Positions 1-8,974 of a DNA stretch of 39,823 bases are shown in pieces. A program made the position numbers and the translations under genes. The notes below the pieces were generated by a model. That model did not search any database and had not been told where the DNA came from. It saw only the letters and a list, made by a program, of their open reading frames with translations. Each line of letters starts with the position of its first letter. Positions within the stretch are counted from its first letter, which is position 1. Source of the stretch: Flammeovirgaceae bacterium BBD 1991-12 (lineage in GTDB: Bacteria; Bacteroidota; Bacteroidia; Cytophagales; Cyclobacteriaceae); contig LYSV01000050.1 in NCBI GenBank assembly GCA_001657315.1, forward strand, positions 1-39,823. Reading direction: 5' to 3'.

Positions 1-1
1 G

Positions 2-451
2 CTGCAACCGGTAAAGGTTTTTGCCTTCCGGGATGAAGCGGCCCTGAAACGTGCGCTTATCGAAACCGAAGTACCCCTCCAGGAACAGCAGCGGGGTATT
101 CAGCTCCCTGGCTTCTACTACGGGCCTACTAAAGAAGTAAAACCTTCGGCCTTTGGAAATCCCATTAGCTTCGTGGCCAGCAAATTCAGTCGGGAGGTGA
201 AGGAGCAAAAAAAGCTGAAGCAATACCAGCAGGACTATGACTATCAGAAGCTGATCAAGGCAAAATACAATAAAACCGTTGTGATGGAACTCACCGGCCT
301 TCCTGAAGAGAAAGTGGAGGAATTCATGGAATTCTGCAAACTGGAAAACTCCTTCCTTGGGCCAGCCTCAGAATATGAAATAGCGATTGCTGTTAACAAG
401 TGTATGGTAGATTTCGCGCAGATCCTGCCTGCGGATACTACAGATAACTGA
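2..451 (+). CDS. C-terminal part of a hypothetical protein (cut by left edge)
   Basis: The reading frame is open from base 2 to the TGA at 449-451, giving about 149 residues with no in-frame stop, so the true start lies outside the window. The GTG at 173 is internal. The fragment contains a segment reading FYYGPTKEVKPSAFGNPISF, then a charged Lys/Glu-rich stretch and an acidic helix (LTGLPEEKVEEFMEFCK). From memory this resembles the C-terminal region of Bacteroidota proteins that carry an N-terminal carboxypeptidase-regulatory-like domain, but that domain would lie outside the window and cannot be checked here. The gene converges on surE, with 85 bp between the stops. Function unknown. Confidence 0.75.
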   Translation: MQPVKVFAFRDEAALKRALIETEVPLQEQQRGIQLPGFYYGPTKEVKPSAFGNPISFVASKFSREVKEQKKLKQYQQDYDYQKLIKAKYNKTVVMELTGLPEEKVEEFMEFCKLENSFLGPASEYEIAIAVNKCMVDFAQILPADTTDN

Positions 452-536
452 CCAATAGTTTTAGAACAGGCTAACCTCTGCTGTTAGGCCCATTGTGATC
501 CCCTATCCCCTGATGGTTGGTCAGAGTCTATTGCAA

Positions 537-1307
537 TCAAAACTCCCATTCATCATTCAGCATACTGATCGCATGATGCGCAGTGAGGTCATACTGGCAG
601 GGCACAACGGATACATAGTTGTTGGCAATGGCCCATTCGTCATTATCTTCCCCCTTGTCGTGATTGATGAAGTTACCTGCCATCCAAAAATACCGGCGAC
701 CATAAGGGTCATGGCGCATATCGAAGTCTTCCTGCCACTTGGCATTTGCCTGCCGGCAGATCTTTATTCCTCTGATAGTTTCGTTGCGTTTGGGGGGAAT
801 GTTAACGTTTAAAGCAACTCCCCGGGTCAATCCTTTCTCCAGCACATTCTTCGCTATCTGATACACATAGTCAATGGTGTGGGCAAAGTCCGCTTCATGG
901 GAATAATCGCAAAGTGAAAAGCCAATGGCCGGGGTCCCCTCCAGCGCTGCCTCTATGGCCGCAGACATGGTACCGCTGTACAACACGCTGATCGATGTAT
1001 TGGCACCATGATTGATACCACTCACGACAAGATCAGGTCTCTTCTCTCTGAGCACAAAGTGTTTGGCAATCTTAACGCAATCGGCCGGGGTTCCGGAGCA
1101 TTCATACGCCGGGATATCCCCAAAAATGTCAGTCTCCTCCAGTCTCAACGTATTGCCTATAGTAATGGCATGGCCCATACCACTCTGCGGGCTGTCAGGA
1201 GCCACAACGATGACCTCCCCCAGTCTGCTCATGGTCTCTACCAATATACGGATGCCCTTGGAGGTGATACCATCGTCGTTGGACACCAGAATCAGTGGTT
1301 TACTCAT
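537..1307 (-). CDS. surE: 5'/3'-nucleotidase SurE
   Basis: SurE is a metal-dependent survival-protein phosphatase that removes phosphate from nucleoside monophosphates in the cytoplasm. The 256-aa protein shows the family signature at the N-terminus (ILVSNDDG, with the paired metal-binding Asp at 11-12), SGMGHAIT near residue 42 and SGINHGAN near residue 96, which supply further active-site Ser and Asn residues. The length fits the family (about 250 aa). The ATG overlaps the stop of the upstream hypothetical gene by one base (TAATG), so the two are translationally coupled and surE is the last gene of a ribBA-hypothetical-surE unit. The call is secure by motif. Confidence 0.96.
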   Translation of the reverse strand: MSKPLILVSNDDGITSKGIRILVETMSRLGEVIVVAPDSPQSGMGHAITIGNTLRLEETDIFGDIPAYECSGTPADCVKIAKHFVLREKRPDLVVSGINHGANTSISVLYSGTMSAAIEAALEGTPAIGFSLCDYSHEADFAHTIDYVYQIAKNVLEKGLTRGVALNVNIPPKRNETIRGIKICRQANAKWQEDFDMRHDPYGRRYFWMAGNFINHDKGEDNDEWAIANNYVSVVPCQYDLTAHHAISMLNDEWEF

Positions 1308-1939
1308 TAATTTGCTTTGGTTTCTGGATTTTCAAAGAGTGAATTGTAATATGTAACCGTTTTGACCAAGTCTCTGCGCCGGTCAGGTTTGATCTTATTG
1401 GTCTTGATAAACTTTTTGATCTGTGCTGATTTTTTTTTCATCACCCATAAAAGATCTCTTTTCTTCCCCGGATATATCTCGATGTGCCCGTCCGGCCACA
1501 GGAAGTAATGTGTGTATACCAGCACAAGGCGGGTGTAGGTGCCACTGACCGCATAGGGATAGCTCGTTACCTGATATTCCACCTTTTCCCGGCTTAGAAG
1601 TGTAAGTTCATTGCCCTGATAGATCAACTCGAAGATAACGGGCGCCTTGTAATCTCTTCTGACATGGTAAGGAAGCACATAAAACTGTCTGTATTGATTT
1701 ACCGTACCGTCAAATATCTCAAAAAAGACCAGGCTACGGGCTGTTATAGTGGTAATGGTACCTGAGTCCATCAGCTTATGCTGAACCAGATCTGTATCAA
1801 GATTGTACTTGATCAAACCCTTCAGGGTATCGCCTTCGTTGAGGACCACCTTCCCGTCATGCCATATCTCATTGGGGAACGTCTGACCAAAGACCATACA
1901 GACAGGTAGAAGCAGCCATATGATCAAAACGTATCTCAA
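1307..1939 (-). CDS. secreted hypothetical protein between ribBA and surE
   Basis: The 210-aa protein has a clear N-terminal signal peptide (hydrophobic [16 protein letters not shown], likely cut near FGQ) and no lipobox. The mature part is rich in beta-strand-like segments (for example a [12 protein letters not shown] stretch) and ends in a very basic Lys/Arg tail from about residue 166. I do not recognise the family. The start is TTG at 1937-1939, overlapping the ribBA stop as TTGA; the only later Met (residue 15) would destroy the signal peptide, which supports TTG. Its stop overlaps the surE start. It is thus embedded between two cytoplasmic enzymes despite being exported, with no obvious pathway link. 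Confidence 0.85.
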   Translation of the reverse strand: MRYVLIIWLLLPVCMVFGQTFPNEIWHDGKVVLNEGDTLKGLIKYNLDTDLVQHKLMDSGTITTITARSLVFFEIFDGTVNQYRQFYVLPYHVRRDYKAPVIFELIYQGNELTLLSREKVEYQVTSYPYAVSGTYTRLVLVYTHYFLWPDGHIEIYPGKKRDLLWVMKKKSAQIKKFIKTNKIKPDRRRDLVKTVTYYNSLFENPETKAN

Positions 1940-3165
1940 TGACCTGAATTTTTTAAGATCTGATGTCCCATTTTATCGCGTTTGGTCTTCAAATATTTTT
2001 CATTGTAGCGGTTCGGTGTGATCTCTATGGGTACGTTATCTACAATTTCCAGGCCATAACCGATCAATCCCACACGTTTCTTGGGATTATTGGAGATCAG
2101 ACGGATCTTCTTCACTCCAAGGTCTCTGAGGATCTGGGCACCTACTCCGTAATCCCGCTGGTCCATATCAAAACCCAGTTTCAGATTGGCTTCCACCGTA
2201 TCCAGCCCCTCTTCCTGCAGTTTATAGGCCTTGAGCTTGTTGATCAGGCCTATACCACGACCCTCCTGATTCATGTAAAGCACCACGCCCTTACCTTCCT
2301 TTTCCACCATTTTCATGGCATTGTGCAACTGGCCTCCACAGTCACATCGGCACGAACCGAAAATATCACCTGTAACGCAGGAAGAATGTACCCTCACCAA
2401 CACCGGCTCATTGGGTTCCCAGCTTCCTTTTACAAGCGCCAGGTGGTTGTCACCCGTGCTTTTTTGCTCATAGGCCGTCAGCTGAAAATCACCGTACTCC
2501 GTGGGCATATTCACATCTCCCACTTTTTTTTCAATGAGGCTTTCTGTCCTGATCCTGTATTCTATAAGATCCTGGATGGAAACCAGTTTGAGGTCAAACC
2601 TTTTGGCCACCGCTGGCAGATCGGGCAATCTGGCCATTGAGCCATCCTCATTCATGATCTCCACCAGTACACCGGCCGGCCGGAATCCTGCCAACCGGGC
2701 GAAATCTATGGCCGCTTCAGTATGACCTGCCCTGCGCAATACTCCACCGGCCTTGGCCTTAAGTGGAAAAATATGCCCTGGTTTACCCAGCTCATCCGGA
2801 TCCGTCTTCGGATCAGCCAGCGCCTTGATGGTCTTGAACCTGTCCTGGGCGGATATACCTGTAGTACAGCCATGACCGATCAGATCCACCGATACGGTAA
2901 AGGGCGTTTGAAAGGTTGCCGTATTTCTACCCACCATCAGATCGAGGCCCAGCTCTTCACATCTGTTCTCAATCAACGGCACGCAGATCAGTCCACGGCC
3001 ATGAGTAGCCATAAAATTGACAATCTCCGGAGTTATGCACTCAGCCGCACAGATAAAGTCCCCTTCATTCTCCCGGTCCTCATCATCCACCACAATGATC
3101 ACCTTGCCATTTTTAACGTCCTCAATGGCCTCTTCGATGGTATTTAGCTCAATAGTATCTTGCAT
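1936..3165 (-). CDS. ribBA: bifunctional 3,4-dihydroxy-2-butanone-4-phosphate synthase / GTP cyclohydrolase II
   Basis: This enzyme catalyses both entry reactions of riboflavin synthesis: ribulose 5-phosphate to dihydroxybutanone phosphate, and GTP to the diaminopyrimidine precursor. Residues about 5-205 form the RibB domain ([13 protein letters not shown] at 25-37, [10 protein letters not shown] at 54-63, GHTEAAID at 147-154). Residues about 215-400 form the RibA domain, with zinc ligands Cys263, Cys274 and Cys276 in the pattern known from E. coli RibA, and NQEGRGIGL near 299-307. At 409 aa it is a normal full-length fusion. ATG start. It is the first gene of a coupled ribBA-hypothetical-surE unit and has a candidate promoter box at 3183-3190. 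No FMN riboswitch was recognised in the 106-bp gap upstream. Confidence 0.97.
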   Translation of the reverse strand: MQDTIELNTIEEAIEDVKNGKVIIVVDDEDRENEGDFICAAECITPEIVNFMATHGRGLICVPLIENRCEELGLDLMVGRNTATFQTPFTVSVDLIGHGCTTGISAQDRFKTIKALADPKTDPDELGKPGHIFPLKAKAGGVLRRAGHTEAAIDFARLAGFRPAGVLVEIMNEDGSMARLPDLPAVAKRFDLKLVSIQDLIEYRIRTESLIEKKVGDVNMPTEYGDFQLTAYEQKSTGDNHLALVKGSWEPNEPVLVRVHSSCVTGDIFGSCRCDCGGQLHNAMKMVEKEGKGVVLYMNQEGRGIGLINKLKAYKLQEEGLDTVEANLKLGFDMDQRDYGVGAQILRDLGVKKIRLISNNPKKRVGLIGYGLEIVDNVPIEITPNRYNEKYLKTKRDKMGHQILKNSGH

Positions 3166-3182
3166 ATTCGTTTTTCTCGCTG

Positions 3183-3190
3183 CAAAAATA
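3183..3190 (-). promoter_or_regulatory. candidate -7 box upstream of ribBA
   Basis: On the minus strand this reads TATTTTTG followed by C, matching the Bacteroidota -7 consensus TAnnTTTG. It lies 17 nt before the ribBA ATG, so the leader would be only about 10 nt. No clear -33 TTG was found at the usual spacing, so this is a motif-based inference. Confidence 0.5.
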
Positions 3191-3271
3191 GCCCTTTTTT
3201 ATGTGTTCAGGGTCTTGTTTCCAACTTTACCTACAACACAGGAAAACCCAGGAAGGTTTAGACGGGAGCTA

Positions 3272-5188
3272 TTATCCCGGGATCACAATACCCAGGATCT
3301 TAGAGAGCTCCATTTCACTGGCCTTTAGTTGTTTTTGAACGTCAAAAAGCCTGTCCATCTCCAAAGGGTCCGTTACATTTTTCAGGTTCTCCTTGTTCTC
3401 GTCGATCAGCTTCTGAATGATGTTGCGCTTGAGCCGGGTAATATTCTGATATACGGTGTGGTCAAGAAAATCCTGCTCATGAGGCACATGGATCTTATAC
3501 TTGTCATTCCAGACGGGGCTTACTTCCCTCCTTACAGAGGTAAGATCGATCACCGCCTGTTTTATTTCGTCCGATCCGTTTTGAATAAAATACTGACTAT
3601 CGATGGTATTCCCTCTGTCATGTTCCTTCCGGAACACATCGAAGATCTCCCTGTAAAGCGGATCGGTAAAATCCACTTCATTTAATTCCTCAAGCAGGTA
3701 CTGGTACAGTTTGTAATTCTCTTCCACGGGCTGATAGCCGTAGTTCAGGAGCAGACGGATACTCTCCCTTTCCTGAATGGCGATCAGTTGATCCTGATCC
3801 AGAGGTCGGGATTCCTCTGTGGGTGGTGTTTCACTAAGTATATCGGTCTCCGGTTCAGAAAGTGGTGTTTTTGACCGGGTTCTTCTTTTTTCTATGAGCA
3901 GCTTATTGAGCTCCGCCAGCAGTACCGACTCATCCATGTCCAGCAATGTAGCCGACTCTTTCAGGTAAACTGCCCTTTTGACCGGGTCGGGTATAACGGA
4001 TATACTGCTGATCACCTCCTTAATGGATTCGGCCTTCTTTACAGGATCACGGGATGCGTCTTCAGCAAAAAGATTGAGTTTGAAGGTAATGAAATCCTGC
4101 TGATGATCGGCCAGGTATTTGTTGAAACCGGCAGTGCCTATCCTGCGGGAATAGCTGTCAGGATCCTCACCTTCCGGGAACATCACCACTCTAACGTTCA
4201 TCCCTGCTTCGAGGATCATATCAATACCTCTGAGCGAGGCTCTCACTCCGGCGGTATCTCCGTCGAACAGGACAGTGATGTTCTGAGAAAAACGGCTGAT
4301 CAGCCGGATCTGGTCCGTGGTGAGCGAGGTACCCGAAGAAGCTACCACATTTTCAATATCGGACTGGTGCAGGGAGATAACATCCGTGTAGCCTTCCACA
4401 AGATAGCAATTGTCATGCTGGCGAATGGCCTGCCTCGCCTGATAAAGGCCATAGAGCACCTTGCTTTTATGATATACCTCACTTTCGGGAGAGTTGAGGT
4501 ACTTGGGCTTGTCATCCTTTTTCAGGGTTCTGGCCCCAAAGGCCACTACCTTACCGGATACATTGTGTATGGGGAATATGACACGTCCGCGAAAACGGTC
4601 ATACTTCCTGCCTCCGTCCTTCCGAACCAGTAACCCCGCTTTTTCCAGCAGGTCCTCATTGTAAGCCTTGCTCACTGCCTCTTTGGTAAAGGCATCCCAT
4701 GAATCCAGGCTATAACCCAGCTCAAACGCCTTGATCGTTTTTTCAGTAAAACCACGTTCCCGGAAGTAGCTCTGTCCGATGGACCTGCCCTGATCATGTT
4801 CTTCCAGCATACGCTGATAGTAATCCCGGGCAAACCCCATAACGATATACAGGCTCTCCCGTTCGTTCTGCTGCTCGATCTGCTCGTCCGTACGTTCGGT
4901 CTCTTCTATCTCGATACCATATTTACCAGCCAGCCATTTGATGGCTTCCATGTAGCTAAGCCCATCGTGTTCCTGGATAAAGGATATGGAATCACCAGCC
5001 TTTCCACAGCCAAAGCACTTGTAAATACCTTTGTGAGGAGCCACGGAAAAAGAAGGCGTTTTTTCATCATGAAAGGGACAGCAGGCCCACAAATTCTGTC
5101 CTTTGCGCTTCAGGCTGACAAAATCCGACACCACCTCCTCGATGTCCATTCTGTCCTTTACAAGCTGTATGGTATGCTGTGAGATCAC
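3272..5188 (-). CDS. dnaG: DNA primase DnaG
   Basis: DnaG makes RNA primers at the replication fork in complex with the replicative helicase. The 638-aa protein has an N-terminal CHC2 zinc finger (Cys37, His40, then KCFGCGKAGD with Cys58 and Cys61), a TOPRIM catalytic region with VEGYTDVI and the metal-binding TVLFDGDTAG, and a long C-terminal part expected to bind DnaB helicase. Length and domain order are those of a complete bacterial primase. The start is GTG at 5186-5188, which puts the zinc finger at the usual distance from the N-terminus; no better ATG exists. It lies in the same direction as ribBA (106 bp downstream) and 169 bp after the paralogue pair, probably with its own promoter. 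Confidence 0.97.
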   Translation of the reverse strand: MISQHTIQLVKDRMDIEEVVSDFVSLKRKGQNLWACCPFHDEKTPSFSVAPHKGIYKCFGCGKAGDSISFIQEHDGLSYMEAIKWLAGKYGIEIEETERTDEQIEQQNERESLYIVMGFARDYYQRMLEEHDQGRSIGQSYFRERGFTEKTIKAFELGYSLDSWDAFTKEAVSKAYNEDLLEKAGLLVRKDGGRKYDRFRGRVIFPIHNVSGKVVAFGARTLKKDDKPKYLNSPESEVYHKSKVLYGLYQARQAIRQHDNCYLVEGYTDVISLHQSDIENVVASSGTSLTTDQIRLISRFSQNITVLFDGDTAGVRASLRGIDMILEAGMNVRVVMFPEGEDPDSYSRRIGTAGFNKYLADHQQDFITFKLNLFAEDASRDPVKKAESIKEVISSISVIPDPVKRAVYLKESATLLDMDESVLLAELNKLLIEKRRTRSKTPLSEPETDILSETPPTEESRPLDQDQLIAIQERESIRLLLNYGYQPVEENYKLYQYLLEELNEVDFTDPLYREIFDVFRKEHDRGNTIDSQYFIQNGSDEIKQAVIDLTSVRREVSPVWNDKYKIHVPHEQDFLDHTVYQNITRLKRNIIQKLIDENKENLKNVTDPLEMDRLFDVQKQLKASEMELSKILGIVIPG

Positions 5189-5202
5189 CCCCTACTTTTC
5201 AT

Positions 5203-5210
5203 CAAAGATA
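5203..5210 (-). promoter_or_regulatory. candidate -7 box upstream of dnaG
   Basis: The minus strand reads TATCTTTG here, an exact TAnnTTTG match, 14 nt before the GTG start of dnaG. Transcription would start only a few bases before the coding region. The -33 element is not clear. Confidence 0.45.
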
Positions 5211-5235
5211 AAAGGTTTGGGTGCAAAGTGCCACA

Positions 5236-5279
5236 TTGAAAGTTACAGGTTCTGTGTTGAAAGTTCTATGTTCCTGTTT
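5236..5279. repeat. two degenerate 21-bp direct repeats
   Basis: TTGAAAGTT occurs at 5236-5244 and again at 5257-5265 (period 21), each followed by a similar but diverged tail (tACAGGTTCTGT and cTATGTTCCTGT). The repeat lies in the 169-bp gap between dnaG and the upstream paralogue gene, upstream of the candidate dnaG promoter box. Similar short-period repeats occur in two other gaps of this window. Confidence 0.45.
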
Positions 5280-5357
5280 AATCGGTTTTTTTAGGCTGGT
5301 TCAGTGAATCCGGTACTAAGGTCTTAAGCCGACAAGGCAGGGTTTACCCTGTACGCA

Positions 5358-6881
5358 CTATTCGTACAATACCTTATTGATAAAAAACACTCTTCTCTGC
5401 AACTCTACTCCCTTTTGCTCCAAATTTCTGACATTCTGAGTGCCATAGGTAAAAAATACGTTGCCGTACCACTTTTCCATGCCCAGAATGTTGGTAGCTC
5501 CCTCATTCACATGGTCTGAATCATACTTTAACCGGATGTCCAGCAGCTCCTTACCTTCCAGTACATCATCACCCTGAATGATCTTGGATCGTATCTGGTT
5601 GTCATATACATACAAAAGGACCACATTATCACCACTGCTGGCTGCATGAACAAACTGTTCCAGCTCAAAGGAGATCACATCATTGATCTCGAAGCTATTA
5701 TCCCATAACAGATTACCTTCACGGTCGATGCCCATGACCACGGCATGGGTATAACGGTATCCATCGAATACGAGGCTTGATGAGTACAGGCCACGGTTCA
5801 CCGTCCATACCGGATTGAAAAAATTGCCACCCTGGCTGCCCGATACATTACGGTATTTCGGATAAAAGGCCTCACCCAACAGAATGTACTGGTCATCGGA
5901 TTCTATAAGATCATGTACCAGTACCCGGTAGTTGAACTTGAGCTTTTTCCCCTTGATCTTTCTGCGCTCAATACGGTTACGCACACGCTGCTCTCTGCGC
6001 GCTTTCATATAGCTGAAGAAGTTTTTTAGCTCACCATAGTTGTAGAACTTCATTTTCTGCTCGCCAAACTGATTAACGTTGGCTACAAAAAGCCCCCGCG
6101 AATACTCTGAATTAAAACGTCCGTAAACCCCTGCTACCAGCTGTGCGTTACCCTCCATAAGGTGGGATCTGCCAAATAACAGGTTATGGGTCCTGTCCGT
6201 ATCCAGTGTGATCTTCTTGACCAGGTTTCCGGTAAGGTCAAAGGTATTAACAAAGATGGTATTCCTTTTATTGATGGTGCGGCCTGCCAGCAGCACATCA
6301 AAGGTTCCGTTATTATTTATCTTTATTTCGACAATGGAAGATTTATCATTGAACAGTCCCGGCAACACCCGGGGTATTTTTTCTTCAAAGTTGTACAGGA
6401 TCACAACAGGACGGTAGTTGAAGTATCCACTGATAAGTACGGCGTCATCGGTAGCATTAAAATCAAAATAGGAGAACGGAATGTAATTCCGGATCGGTAT
6501 ATTCTCAACACCACCCAGCAGATCCCAGCCGATCAGGACCAGATTACGGTTGCGCGTGCTAAAATTATTGAAAAGCAGCCATGCACGGCCATCACGATAG
6601 TAATTATCAATAAACTCCAGATCACCACTAAGCGTATATAACCTGACCCACTGGATGTCAAAGGAACTGTCCAGTCGCATGACCTGCAGTATCTTATCGC
6701 CATCCTCATCCCGCTGCAGCTCTCTGAAAAGAAACAACCCATCCCTGCCTGCTGCAATTACTGAAAAATCAGCATCATCCTTTTCTATAGGTATTTCTAT
6801 CCTGTCAGGTTGCGAGATCTGTCCGAAAGACAGTAGTGAGATCCATAATGCTCCGATGGTAAAGTATATCGACTTACTCAA
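5358..6881 (-). CDS. secreted hypothetical protein, paralogue B of a tandem pair
   Basis: The 507-aa protein has an N-terminal signal peptide ending near LLSFGQ and no further membrane segment. The mature part opens with a Gln-Pro-Asp-Arg stretch and a repeated beta-rich pattern that could be a beta-propeller (inference), has a very basic Arg/Lys segment around residues 295-320, and ends in FFINKVLYE. It is clearly homologous over its whole length to the gene directly upstream, which ends in LFINKLIFE and shares WDNSF and KIIQ blocks. I do not recognise the family. The start is TTG at 6879-6881, overlapping the upstream stop by 8 nt; no alternative Met would keep the signal peptide. Translation is probably coupled to paralogue A. 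Confidence 0.85.
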   Translation of the reverse strand: MSKSIYFTIGALWISLLSFGQISQPDRIEIPIEKDDADFSVIAAGRDGLFLFRELQRDEDGDKILQVMRLDSSFDIQWVRLYTLSGDLEFIDNYYRDGRAWLLFNNFSTRNRNLVLIGWDLLGGVENIPIRNYIPFSYFDFNATDDAVLISGYFNYRPVVILYNFEEKIPRVLPGLFNDKSSIVEIKINNNGTFDVLLAGRTINKRNTIFVNTFDLTGNLVKKITLDTDRTHNLLFGRSHLMEGNAQLVAGVYGRFNSEYSRGLFVANVNQFGEQKMKFYNYGELKNFFSYMKARREQRVRNRIERRKIKGKKLKFNYRVLVHDLIESDDQYILLGEAFYPKYRNVSGSQGGNFFNPVWTVNRGLYSSSLVFDGYRYTHAVVMGIDREGNLLWDNSFEINDVISFELEQFVHAASSGDNVVLLYVYDNQIRSKIIQGDDVLEGKELLDIRLKYDSDHVNEGATNILGMEKWYGNVFFTYGTQNVRNLEQKGVELQRRVFFINKVLYE

Positions 6882-8439
6882 ATATCAGCTTGTTTATGAA
6901 TAGAACATTTCTCCGGGGTTCAATGTCCCCACCCATCCTGTTTTCTATCCGGTGGTATCCCCAGACGAAAAATACTTCGTCATACCAATGCACCGCACTA
7001 CCCATACCACCATACGTATGTTTTATCTCATCCTCCTCGTACAAAAGAGAAATGTCCACCTCCCCTTCCTCGATATTTTCATCCTTTTGGATGATCTTAA
7101 ACCTTATCTTGTCTTCTTCAAGATACGCCATGTTGACTCTGTCTTCTGATTGTCCCACATGTACCACCTGTTCGAGAGAAAGAGTTTCTATGTCATCTAT
7201 AGCAAAACTGTTATCCCATTGCAACCCTCCTTTCTGGCTGAGCTCCATCACTACGGCCTGATGATATTCAAAGCCATTGGCGTCATCCAAATTCATAAGC
7301 CGGCTGGGCTGTTTAACATATCTCGAGTTGGCCTGGTTACCCACCGCATTATCGCCCATAAAATACGGTGAGCCATAGAAGTTATTGCTGACTGGCCGGG
7401 CGGCGTAATCGAATCTTGGATGATAAACCTCAGCAGAGATCAGGTAGCCGCTTCCGGTCCATTGGATCTCATGCAGCAGCAGACGGGAAGAATATTTAAA
7501 CTCTTTTCCGGACTCCACCCGTTTCCTCACTTTTTCCTTCATACGGCTGGCACGCGAAGGCCTCATGTAATCGAAAAAATGCTGAAAGTCAGAAAAAGGA
7601 AGGTATTTTGTAATGTTTTTTTGTCCTTCAGGTTTTACCACAACAAAATAAATACCCTGGGCATAGTTGGATTTGGAGGCACCATAGGTACCGGTAAGCG
7701 CTATATTGCCATCAACAAATCCTGTGGATTTGGCACTCAGAACACGTTTCAGACCCTGCATGCGTACCTCTCTTTCAAACAATATCTCCGCACCATAGCT
7801 GTACATACGCAATCGCAAAAACGACCCCGCATAATCCTTTTCCAGGGTTACTACATTGAAGGTACTGTTATCATTTTCCCTGAGATCCACAATATCACTT
7901 CTGTCTTTAAAAAAGCCGGGGATCACCTCCAGTTTATCATCCCCGAAAGTATAGGACATGAGGGTAGGACTGTAGCGTACGTATCCTCCAAGGATCAACT
8001 TATCATTTACAACGGTAAGATGGCTTAACTCCAGCTCTATTTCGTTGGTGATGTTGAAGCGCTCCACTTCCCCATCCAGCACGCCAATGCGCACAAGGTG
8101 ATAGTCGCTTTTTGCAAATTCCCCTTCACGAAAGAGCAGGTAAAGATGGCTATCCTTCAGATCGTAGGCTCTTATGGAGTATTTTATATCGACGACAACA
8201 TCCTTGTTCCATCTTTCCTTCAGGTCAGTATCTAGGGATACCACATTCCATACATCTCCCTCTCCTTTCCTGTACTCATCCGTAGCCCTGAAAATAACCA
8301 GCCCTTCCCTTCCCGAGGGAAGGACCGCAAAATAGTCATCTGTGTTTTTCTTTTCCAATTCATACCTTTCAGGCTGGTTCAGCTGGGCCATACCGGCCAT
8401 GCAGCAGCTCATGAATGATATGAGAAGAAAATGTCTCAT
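6874..8439 (-). CDS. secreted hypothetical protein, paralogue A of a tandem pair
   Basis: The 521-aa protein has a signal peptide (LLISFMSCCMAGMAQ) followed by LNQPERYEL, matching ISQPDRIEI in the downstream paralogue. Shared features run in the same order: a PSGREGLVIF-like N-terminal block, a central basic segment (around RMKEKVRKRVESGK), a VVMEL...WDNSF block and a FINKLIFE end. It lacks lipoprotein and T9SS sorting signatures, so a periplasmic or outer-surface location is inferred only from the signal peptide. The ATG overlaps the EVE-gene stop by 4 nt (ATGA) and its stop overlaps the next start by 8 nt, so the three genes form one translational unit. Function unknown. Confidence 0.87.
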   Translation of the reverse strand: MRHFLLISFMSCCMAGMAQLNQPERYELEKKNTDDYFAVLPSGREGLVIFRATDEYRKGEGDVWNVVSLDTDLKERWNKDVVVDIKYSIRAYDLKDSHLYLLFREGEFAKSDYHLVRIGVLDGEVERFNITNEIELELSHLTVVNDKLILGGYVRYSPTLMSYTFGDDKLEVIPGFFKDRSDIVDLRENDNSTFNVVTLEKDYAGSFLRLRMYSYGAEILFEREVRMQGLKRVLSAKSTGFVDGNIALTGTYGASKSNYAQGIYFVVVKPEGQKNITKYLPFSDFQHFFDYMRPSRASRMKEKVRKRVESGKEFKYSSRLLLHEIQWTGSGYLISAEVYHPRFDYAARPVSNNFYGSPYFMGDNAVGNQANSRYVKQPSRLMNLDDANGFEYHQAVVMELSQKGGLQWDNSFAIDDIETLSLEQVVHVGQSEDRVNMAYLEEDKIRFKIIQKDENIEEGEVDISLLYEEDEIKHTYGGMGSAVHWYDEVFFVWGYHRIENRMGGDIEPRRNVLFINKLIFE

Positions 8440-8846
8440 CCGTTTTGTCCCATTCCTACTATAATATCAAATTCTTCCTGTTTGACAGGTTGTACGGAAA
8501 GCCGGGAATTGTTAACCAATACCATCGTGCTCAACCGGTCATCCGATTTGATCTCTCCCAGCGTAACCGGCCGCCTGAACTTCTCCACCGGTACAATATC
8601 CACCACCACCCAGCGCTCATCGTCGGTGGTAGGATCCTGATAGTACTCCTTTACAATTTTGGCTATTCCTATTACTGACTTTTCATTGACGCTGTGATAG
8701 TACAATGCAAGGTCATCAACTTTCATCGCCTTCATATTGTTCCGCGCCTGAAAATTTCTGACACCATCCCAGTGGGTACGACCATCCTTTACCAAATCAT
8801 CCCAGGAATAGGCCCCGGGTTCCGTTTTCATAAGCCAGTAGTTCAT
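8436..8846 (-). CDS. EVE domain-containing protein
   Basis: The 136-aa protein is essentially one EVE domain, a PUA-like fold known to read modified bases in DNA or RNA. Visible family motifs are YWLMKTEP at the N-terminus, THWDGVRNFQARN in the first third and LALYYHS after it; this is the thymocyte nuclear protein 1 type layout. ATG start; the stop is coupled to paralogue A as ATGA. It is the first gene of a minus-strand unit that leads into two secreted proteins, an odd mix for a nucleic-acid-binding domain. It is divergent from the glycosyltransferase gene, with 128 bp between them. The ligand cannot be told from sequence. Confidence 0.93.
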   Translation of the reverse strand: MNYWLMKTEPGAYSWDDLVKDGRTHWDGVRNFQARNNMKAMKVDDLALYYHSVNEKSVIGIAKIVKEYYQDPTTDDERWVVVDIVPVEKFRRPVTLGEIKSDDRLSTMVLVNNSRLSVQPVKQEEFDIIVGMGQNG

Positions 8847-8974
8847 TATTCAATGGTTAATCTGTAAATAGTTACGTTTTTATAAATTTACACAAATAAT
8901 GATTTTATCAATTTAAATGGATGGATGCTTATGTGCAATAGTCTGGTTTTGGGAGTTGAAATAACAGGTTTTTA

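Noticed and set aside
469-490. Imperfect inverted repeat GGCTAAC/GTTAGGCC between the left-edge gene and surE as a terminator
   Set aside because: The stem is short, has a bulge and lacks a T-run on either strand.
495-812. Plus-strand reading frame opposite surE
   Set aside because: It lies mostly antisense to a well-conserved enzyme and has no recognisable domain or start signal; treated as a shadow.
1963-2640. 225-aa plus-strand frame opposite ribBA
   Set aside because: Antisense to a motif-confirmed enzyme, no domain recognised.
3166-3271. FMN riboswitch upstream of ribBA
   Set aside because: The 106-bp gap shows none of the conserved FMN-aptamer blocks I could recognise and is too short for the usual element with its expression platform.
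5338-5351. CAGGGT-TT-ACCCTG inverted repeat just after the 507-aa gene as a terminator
   Set aside because: Only 6 bp with a 2-nt loop and no T-run; too weak to call.
7420-8028. 202-aa plus-strand frame opposite the paralogue A gene
   Set aside because: Antisense to a coupled gene with signal peptide and a full-length paralogue; no independent support.
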